Positions 8,524 to 14,708 of a DNA stretch of 14,708 nt are shown here, in pieces. How positions within the stretch are numbered: the stretch's first letter is position 1; the number at the start of each line of letters is the position of its first letter. Source of the DNA: Physocladia obscura (lineage: Eukaryota; Chytridiomycota; Chytridiomycetes; Chytridiales; Chytriomycetaceae). The DNA lies in contig JADGJH010000758.1 of assembly GCA_027596945.1 (NCBI GenBank), positions 1 through 14,708 on the forward strand, given 5' to 3'. The notes beneath the pieces are model-generated. The model had not been told where the DNA came from and ran no database searches. It saw only the letters and a list, made by a program, of their open reading frames with translations. The position numbers were made by a program, and so were the translations under genes.

Positions 8524-10378
8524 ATGGGAAACGTGTGTTCTGGGTCGAAGGAAGAAGTTGTGGCATCAGCTGCGGTCATAGCAAACTCAAAAGAAATTGA
8601 TAAGCAACTGAAAAAGGAAGAAGAAGCAAATCTAGACACTGCGAAGCTGTTACTACTGGGTAAAAATTGAAAAAAAAATTCTTTCTAAAGTCGCTACTTA
8701 TTTTCCTCAAATGCATCATAATTTAAAATAAAAAACGAAAATCAGGAACTGGCGAGACAGGAAAATCAACAATTTTGAAACAAATGAGGCTCATTAACGG
8801 AGTCGCGTTCACTGAAGACGAATATATTGGATTTAGATCCGCAATATTCATGAATGTTGTCACTTGCGCCAAGTCTTTGATTCACGCGATGGACACACTA
8901 AAAATTCCTTATGGGTTCCAGCCCCCATCACCGCCACCCGCGCAACTGCAACAGCGGCAACTCCTTTTACCGTCAGGTTCACAACACGGCACTGCAAATG
9001 GCACAGAATCAGCAACAAACTCATCACCACCTTCGCACGCATCAATTCAGTTGCCTGCAGTAGTTTCAGCAGTAACAGCGTTGCAGCACGCCGTTTCACC
9101 ATCGGAAAACTCAGAAAACGGAACTATGGAAAATGTAAAAACTCGAACAGCAGCAACCGATGATTCTAACACCGGCGAAAATGAGAAAAGTGAGATTAGT
9201 AACAGCACTGATATGAAGAAAATCGACCCTACTGCAATTATTGCTCGGCAAGCATATGCAAACATAGACCCGGAAAAAGGTCAACAAGGTCCAATGGTTG
9301 ATGCCGCCACAGTGATACGGGCAGTAAATATTCGTTTTGGATTTGTAAAAGGCGAAACTTTACCGCCGAATATTATCGACGCAGTGCGAGTGATTTGGAA
9401 AGATAGTGGGATACAATATTGTTATACGCGGGCGAATGAATATCAATTAATTGACTGCTGTTCATAGTAAGCTTGATCCCTTTCACGCGATTTTAACTTG
9501 TTTTTTCTCTTATGATTTTTTGTTTTTGTTTAAAAAATTCCAAAAATAGCTTTCTGAATGATCTCGACAGAATTTGTAGCGCTGAATACATGCCAACAGA
9601 GCAAGATATTTTAAACGCACGTATGATGACAACCTCAATCACAGAAACAAAATTTGAAGTCCAAGGAGTTACTTTTCGGGTTTTTGATGTTGGAGGGCAA
9701 CGAAGTCAGCGTAAAAAATGGGCGCCGTACTTTGACGATGTCCGGGCAATCATTTTCCTTGTTGCAATGAATTCGTACGATCAAGTTTGTTTTGAGGATA
9801 GCTCGGCGAATAGAAGTGAGTTTGGTCTTGTTAGTTATTTTTTATATTTCATTTTTTATATTGCCAGTGGTCTAAAAAAATTTTTTTAAGTGGTGGAATC
9901 TTTGAATGTGTTTAAATCAATGTGCAACCATCCCATGTTTAAATCAACAGCCGTTATTCTTTTCATGAACAAGATTGATTTGTTTCGCACAAAACTTGAA
10001 ACAGCAATGATCGCCAATCATTTTCCCGAATTTCAAGGTGACAAAAAAGATGCTTAAAATTATATTCGGACTGACACTATTATAACAGGGCCAAATACGT
10101 ATGAGCGGGGATCAGAATTCTTTGTACGGCAATTCTTGATGTTAAATAAAAACCCCGAGAAGAAAATCTACGTACATTTTACATGGGCCACAGATACGAA
10201 ACAAATAAAAAAAATTCTGACTATGGTAAATGAGATTATATTAAGGTATGTATCCTTTTTTACATTATTTTTTTCCTTATTTTATTTTTTTCAAACGACA
10301 ACAAAAAACAAAAAACAAACACAAACACGTACCCTTTGAAATTTAAGCTCAAATATGGCATCTATTGGCTTAATGTAG
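8524..10378 (+). CDS. Heterotrimeric G protein alpha subunit, paralog 2
   Basis: Exons 8524-8659, 8746-9466, 9550-9815, 9891-10037, 10089-10245 and 10348-10378 give 485 aa. MGNVCS fits a myristoyl Gly2 with a palmitoyl Cys5. The P-loop GTGETGKST (46-54) is interrupted in its first Gly codon by an intron that the other paralog lacks. Switch I is ARMMTTSI (309-316), with Arg310 and Thr313. Switch II is DVGGQRSQRKKW with Gln336; NKID is at 401-404 and TWATDT at 455-460. Ser315 stands where nearly all Galpha proteins have Gly. A Gln/Ser/Thr/Pro-rich insertion of about 115-120 residues follows IPYGF (about 104-220) in the helical domain, unlike the acidic insert of its neighbour. The C-terminus is SSNMASIGLM, with Ile at the pertussis-toxin cysteine position. 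Three internal exons (266, 147 and 157 nt) match paralog 1 exactly in length and phase, which strongly supports both models. Confidence 0.93.
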
Positions 10379-10614
10379 ATTTTTGTGTGGGGCTGGACGG
10401 TCAATTTGTTTTTGTCTTTGTCTTCCTTCAATAAGAATCTCCTCCCTCTCTCTTCCATATCTCTACGATTTTTTATACCATACTACCAATATTGCACGGA
10501 TTTAGTTTTTTTTTTTTTTATTAGTCAAGTTTTTGCAACAGTTTTTGATAAAAAGTTGAAGTAGGGAAAAAGGAGCAACAGTTTTTTTTGTTTCAAATCG
10601 AATCACAACGAAAA
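10379..10614. other. Spacer between Galpha 2 and trpC
   Basis: These 236 bp hold the Galpha 2 3' flank and the trpC promoter. A pyrimidine-rich stretch (10439-10468) and a T run (10507-10519) are visible, with no clear TATA box. No gene is seen. Confidence 0.5.
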
Positions 10615-12326
10615 ATGGCGGCAACAATAGCAGCATCAACAAGCGGCAAAACGATCATGATCGACAACTATGATTCGTTCACGTGGAATGTATATGGCGT
10701 ATTGGTGCAGCTTGGCGCGGACGTCGAAGTGTTTCGTAACGATAGTATCGATATTGCTGGGTTGCGGGCGTTGAATCCGAAAAATATTGTGATTTCACCA
10801 GGTGAGAACGAGACTGAGTGAGGAGTCGAAAACAACGATTTTTAAGCATGATTGGATTATCTCAGTATCACTCAAGGTGGTATGCAAGTAGAGTAAATGG
10901 GTTTTCGGAATAACAGAATGATTGGACAGATAATAATACTGGATGTACACGAAAAAATAATAATAGTAATAATACATCCAAATGATTTTTCCAGGACCAG
11001 GACACCCGCGGGACGCTGGGATTTCTCTTTCAGTCGTGCGCGAATTTGGTGGAGTTGTGCCGATTCTTGGCGTGTGTTTGGGGGAACAGTGTATGTTTGA
11101 AGCATACGGGGGAACGGTTGCTTACGCGGGTGAAATTGTCCACGGAAAAACTTCCCCCATCAGTCATGACGGAAAGGGACTTTATAAGGGCGTCAGTCAG
11201 GGTATCGAAGCGACGCGATACCACTCGTTAGCAGGTATTTTATATATTTTATATATTTTTTGCTTTCTCTTGTGATGTTAATTATTTTTTGATATTCGAC
11301 AATAGGCGACAGAGCAACTCTTCCAAATTGTCTCGAAATTACCAGTACCACCCCGTCGGGCGTTATTATGGGTGTGCGTCACAAAACGTTTGTGATGGAA
11401 GGTGTCCAATACCATCCAGAATCCATTGCTAGCGAAGAAGGTATACGCTTGCTAGCGAATTTTCTCAGCTGGGAAGGTGGCCACTGGGATTCAATGATCG
11501 AAAGGTTTGCAAGTGCAATCAGAAACACGAAATCAATAAATTTTTTAATAATTTCCTCAGGCCAATCTACGCCCCCACACCGAAAGGCCAACGCAAACGC
11601 GAAACAGGGGGCGCCGTTGGATCCGGAATTCCAATTTCAAAAATATCGAAACTCAATTCCACTGGCACAACGACCAACAGCACACTCATGGACACCAACA
11701 TTTCGGTCAAAAAGTCCTCGATTCTGGAAACAATCAAGGACCGCCGCATCCAAGACGTCAATCAAATTCGCAACCAACCCGGATTCGCGTTGACTGATTT
11801 GCAGGATTCTCTTGCACTCGGGCTTGCCCCTGCTCAGATTGATTTTGGCGCGCGACTTCGCTTCGCGCAACCGAATGTTGCGGTGCTCGCGGAAATCAAA
11901 CGCGCAAGTCCTTCCAAAGGGCCTATCGACATGTCCACGCACGCGCCGTCGCAAGCCGTGTTGTATGCCACCAGTGGCGCGGCGGCGATATCTGTTTTGA
12001 CGGAACCGGTCTGGTTTAAAGGTGCTCTTGAAGATATGCGATTGGCGCGGTTGGCTGTTGATAAGATTGCGAATCGGCCAGCTATTCTTCGCAAGGACTT
12101 TGTTGTTGACGAGTATCAAGTTTATGAGGCTCGGTTGGCTGGCGCCGATACTGTTTTACTGATTGTCGCGATTTTGTTGGAGGACGGTGTTTTGCGTCAT
12201 TTAATTAATGTGTCGAGGTCGCTTGGAATGGAACCTCTTGTTGAAGTCGCGAATGCTGACGAGATGAAGATTGCGGTTGATGTAGGGGCGAAAATTATAG
12301 GAGTGAATAACCGGGATTTGGTTTGA

Positions 12327-12358
<32 letters not shown>

Positions 12359-13440
12359 ATCTAATTTTTAAACAGCATACATTCACTGTCGACATGTCAC
12401 GAACTTCAAACCTTGCATCAATGGTTCCAGAAGGGACTATATTGATTGCATTGAGTGGGATAACAGGTCGCTCGGATGTTGAAAAGTATATATCTGCTGG
12501 AGCAGTGGGAGTGTTGGTTGGCGAGCATTTGATGAAATCTGCAGATAAGCATGCATTCATTCGCGACCTTATTGGGCTCCCAACGCCAATGGATGTTTCA
12601 AGTCCAAGCAACAATACAGTAACGCTGGTTGAATCCGCAGCCACTGCCGCAATATCACCACCATTTGTTAAAATATGTGCAATCACGAACGAGAGCGATG
12701 CGCTTGTAGCAGCCAAATCGGGTGCCGACTTTATTGGACTGATATTTGCTAAATCACCCCGTCAAGTGACTACAGAGCAAGCCAAACGGATTATTGAAGC
12801 AGTCCGACAACTACATCAAGATCAGGAAACCACATCAAAAAAACTGACACTTCCATCCTTGCCTACTACTACAGCTACTAATGTTACTGCTAAAGAATGG
12901 TACACAGCAACACACAACCACCTCAAAGCATTCTCACATGAAAGCAAACGGCCACTGTTTGTGGGGGTATTCAGCAATACACTGTTTGAAGAAATTAATC
13001 AAATTGTGCGCGAGACAGGGTTGGATATTGTTCAGTTGCACGGCGACGAAGACCCCAAGCTAGTGGCGCCGTTGATATGCGCGCCAATAATCAAAGCGTT
13101 CCATGTGCACGCGGGCGACACTGCATCTGATGTTGCCGCGCGGATCGGACACGGACGAGGTGTGTTGCTTGGAGCACTCCTGGATACAGGCGTGAAGGGG
13201 GTGCAGCAGCAAGGTGGGTCGGGTGTTGCGTTTGATTGGGAGATTGCGAGGGCTGTTGGTCGGGAGCACGGGATTCCGATCTGGGTTGCAGGGGGGTTGG
13301 ATGCGGGGAATGTTAGAACTGCTGTGGGCCAGATTGGAGCGGCGGGAGTAGATGTTGCGAGTGGCGTTGAGGGGTCGGTGAAAGGAAAGAAGGATCATGG
13401 GAAAGTCGAATTATTTGTTTTACAGGCGAAGCAAGGGTGA
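10615..13440 (+). CDS. trpC: Trifunctional tryptophan biosynthesis protein TrpC
   Basis: Exons 10615-10801, 10995-11234, 11306-11504, 11561-12320 and 12376-13440 give 816 aa, somewhat longer than the ~760 aa ascomycete enzymes. Residues 1-208 are the glutamine amidotransferase of anthranilate synthase: [17 protein letters not shown], nucleophile Cys90 in GVCLGEQ, and His179/Glu181 in GVQYHPES. Residues about 250-530 are indole-3-glycerol-phosphate synthase: [11 protein letters not shown] at 319-329, [19 protein letters not shown] with Lys387, and GVNNRDLHTF across intron 4. Residues about 557-816 are phosphoribosylanthranilate isomerase: Cys563 in KICAITN, QLHGDE, and Asp733 in LLDTGVKG. A polar insert of about 45 residues (near 607-655) separates the first two strands of this last domain. 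The ATG at 10615 is chosen because homology begins a dozen residues later; upstream codons are only an alternative TTG. Anthranilate synthase component I is not in the window. Confidence 0.96.
10940..10980 (+). repeat. 8-bp inverted repeat in trpC intron 1
   Basis: TGGATGTA (10940-10947) and TACATCCA (10973-10980) are perfect reverse complements, separated by 25 AT-rich bases and ending 14 bases before the intron 1 acceptor. In the transcript this could form a stem just upstream of the 3' splice site. Confidence 0.6.
12327..12357. repeat. (ATT)10 microsatellite filling trpC intron 4
   Basis: About ten ATT units occupy more than half of the 55-nt intron 12321-12375 between the synthase and isomerase parts of trpC. 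The donor is a weak GTTTGA and the acceptor AAACAG. Confidence 0.9.
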
Positions 13441-13471
13441 ATGGTGAAAGACTGGACAATAGTTAATGAGA

Positions 13472-13477
13472 AATAAA
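13472..13477 (+). terminator. Poly(A) signal AATAAA after trpC
   Basis: A canonical AATAAA begins 32 bases after the trpC stop codon and about 100 bases before the next start codon, a typical position for fungal 3' processing. Confidence 0.55.
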
Positions 13478-13573
13478 GTGATGGGTGCGTGGCCAAGTGT
13501 GCATGTGGTAAAGCGCGTGTGTGGCAAAGGTTATACTATTTCTCTGTTGCACAGCACCCAATGAAACATTCAA

Positions 13574-14632
13574 ATGAGCGAGTCCAAGGAATACACATTC
13601 AGCGTGCGGCGGTACGACTTGGCGCTCGTGCTTCGCGGCGGCAAGACGCAGTTCAACACGAGCAACCACGGTTCGCAGCAGCCGCTCGACTACGCGGCTG
13701 TCAACGAGCGCATCGCCACGCGCAACTGGGCCGCCGCGTTGAAACCGAACCACACCACCGTTGCTATTGACCACCGGCCGACGCTCGCCTGGATGAAGCG
13801 CGCCGCACACATCGGCGCCCTGACTGGCCGCGTCTCGCATATGTTTGCCGACGAAGTGGCCGACTTGGTCGCAAGCGAAACAGCCAAAAGCTTTGCGGCT
13901 GCCTGCCAAGCCTTGACTAGCCCTACTTTCATAAGCCCAACAAATCCAACAAATCCAACAAACCCCACACACACTGCAAACCATGCTGACCCAACTACTT
14001 CAGCAAGCTTTACAACTACAAACTCTAATATTACCAGTGACTCTTTCAATGAGAATAATGAAAAGAAGGGCGTCTTCATCCGCACCGATCTTGCGTCACT
14101 CAAGTACGGACTACACGGTGCTGGCCCATATTATGCAACTGACTTTGCCCGCGTTGTTGAGTCACTTATATCTTCATCTGCTGGCCATGAGTGTCTGCGT
14201 CAAGAGGATGATTCCCTTGTCCTGTACCTCTTTCCCTGGGTGCATATTAATCCCGACAGGGAGTTCCGTGTTTTTGTCCACAAAAACAATATCACTGCAG
14301 TCTCGCACCAGAATCTGTACTCTGTTAACCGCTCTCTTGCCAAAATGTCTGATGCTGAGCTACGCGTAAACATAATTGATCCATTGCAAGCATTCTTTGC
14401 TGTCTCTGTACGGGATACTTTGGCAGACTTTGTTGACTCTTATACAATGGATTTTGCTCTGATTCCTGGTGGCACCGCGTTTGTTCCGTACTTTATTGAA
14501 ATCAATCCATTTGGTGCCGCGTACTCTGCGGGATCTGCCTTGTTTCATTGGATAAATGACGAAGCATTGCTACTTGGCGATGGAAGCCATGTGGAGCTTC
14601 GATTCAATGATCATGACAGTGAAAAGGATTAA
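13574..14632 (+). CDS. CDC123-like ATP-grasp protein
   Basis: This is a single-exon gene of 352 aa, the only intronless one here. The C-terminal half resembles the CDC123/D123 family, whose members have an ATP-grasp fold and assist assembly of the eIF2 complex. The visible matches are EFRVFVHKNNITAVSHQ (a REFR.FV...ISQ-type strand pair), FIEINPFG (the metal-binding E.NPF motif) and GSALFHW. The preceding GVFIRTDLASLKYG could supply the nucleotide-binding strand but is not the usual family sequence, so this may be a divergent relative rather than the orthologue. A low-complexity linker (residues about 118-155, with NPT repeated) splits the protein in two. Codons before it end mostly in G or C, while those after it are more AT-ending. 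An out-of-frame ATG lies 13 bases upstream at 13561 and could dampen translation. Confidence 0.55.
   Translation: MSESKEYTFSVRRYDLALVLRGGKTQFNTSNHGSQQPLDYAAVNERIATRNWAAALKPNHTTVAIDHRPTLAWMKRAAHIGALTGRVSHMFADEVADLVASETAKSFAAACQALTSPTFISPTNPTNPTNPTHTANHADPTTSASFTTTNSNITSDSFNENNEKKGVFIRTDLASLKYGLHGAGPYYATDFARVVESLISSSAGHECLRQEDDSLVLYLFPWVHINPDREFRVFVHKNNITAVSHQNLYSVNRSLAKMSDAELRVNIIDPLQAFFAVSVRDTLADFVDSYTMDFALIPGGTAFVPYFIEINPFGAAYSAGSALFHWINDEALLLGDGSHVELRFNDHDSEKD
13936..13968 (+). repeat. In-frame 9-bp repeat (NPT) in the CDC123-like gene
   Basis: Three tandem copies of a CCAACAAAT-type 9-mer encode Asn-Pro-Thr repeats in the linker between the two halves of the protein. Length variation between strains is expected and would keep the frame. 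Confidence 0.85.
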
Positions 14633-14708
14633 AATTCCTTTTATTTTCACAAATATTAAAATGTTGAATACTTGAATGTGGATCGCATCAATTTATATAC
14701 TCATATTT
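14633..14708. other. 3' flank of the CDC123-like gene
   Basis: Short AT-rich end of the window. No canonical AATAAA is seen and no further gene begins here. Confidence 0.6.

Noticed and set aside
8129..8566. Short minus-strand frames in the Galpha spacer
   Set aside because: Phe-rich translations of A/T tracts; one overlaps the Galpha 2 start. No support as genes.
9047..9265. Minus-strand frame inside the Galpha 2 insert
   Set aside because: It is a shadow of the Ser/Thr-rich coding insert, with no independent features.
10588..10614. Upstream extension of trpC
   Set aside because: It would need a TTG start; the ATG at 10615 lies directly before the conserved amidotransferase N-terminus.
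13463..13984. 173-codon minus-strand frame opposite the CDC123-like gene
   Set aside because: It is the mirror of a GC-rich coding region, has Cys/Arg-rich low-quality composition, and the plus-strand frame has the recognisable family motifs.
1..14708. CRISPR array, tRNA, rRNA or complete transposon
   Set aside because: No regularly spaced direct repeats, tRNA box sequences, ribosomal segments or transposase/reverse transcriptase motifs were noticed on either strand.

Overview
The window looks like nuclear DNA of a zoosporic, early-diverging fungus, most likely a chytrid. This is an inference from four things: every gene but one is split by many short introns (about 51 to 193 nt, GT..AG); the tryptophan enzyme is the fungal fusion in the order amidotransferase, indole-glycerol-phosphate synthase, phosphoribosylanthranilate isomerase; the Galpha proteins are of the heterotrimeric type and duplicated; and spacers are AT-rich while exons are more GC-rich. 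All splice models were built by eye from reading frame, phase and family resemblance. No transcript data or database search was available.

Layout. 1-1613: a short GC-rich left edge, then AT-rich DNA with A-rich tracts, two strong tandem hairpins (620-700) and one weak orphan reading frame on the minus strand. 1614-2342 (-): a five-exon gene for a small inner-membrane protein of the COX7C/Cox8 type, with 16-nt and 25-nt microexons. 2513-4040 (-): eIF3j/Hcr1, whose first coding exon appears to hold only five coding bases. 4100-5848 (+): a mitochondrial ACOT9-type double-hotdog acyl-CoA thioesterase that starts 59 bp from the eIF3j start codon. 6248-7924 (-) and 8524-10378 (+): two paralogous Galpha genes, head to head, sharing a 599-bp spacer and exons of identical length. 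10615-13440 (+): trifunctional trpC. 13574-14632 (+): an intronless CDC123-like ATP-grasp protein. The right end is 3' flank.

There is no operon logic. COX8-like, the thioesterase and trpC serve respiration, acyl-CoA and amino-acid metabolism; eIF3j and the CDC123-like protein both touch translation initiation (40S binding and eIF2 assembly), but their co-location is probably chance. The most interesting part is the Galpha pair. Both keep the residues needed for GTP binding and hydrolysis, but both replace the switch I glycine whose Gly-to-Ser change makes other Galpha proteins insensitive to RGS proteins. Both also carry large helical-domain insertions of quite different composition, and their C-terminal tails differ.
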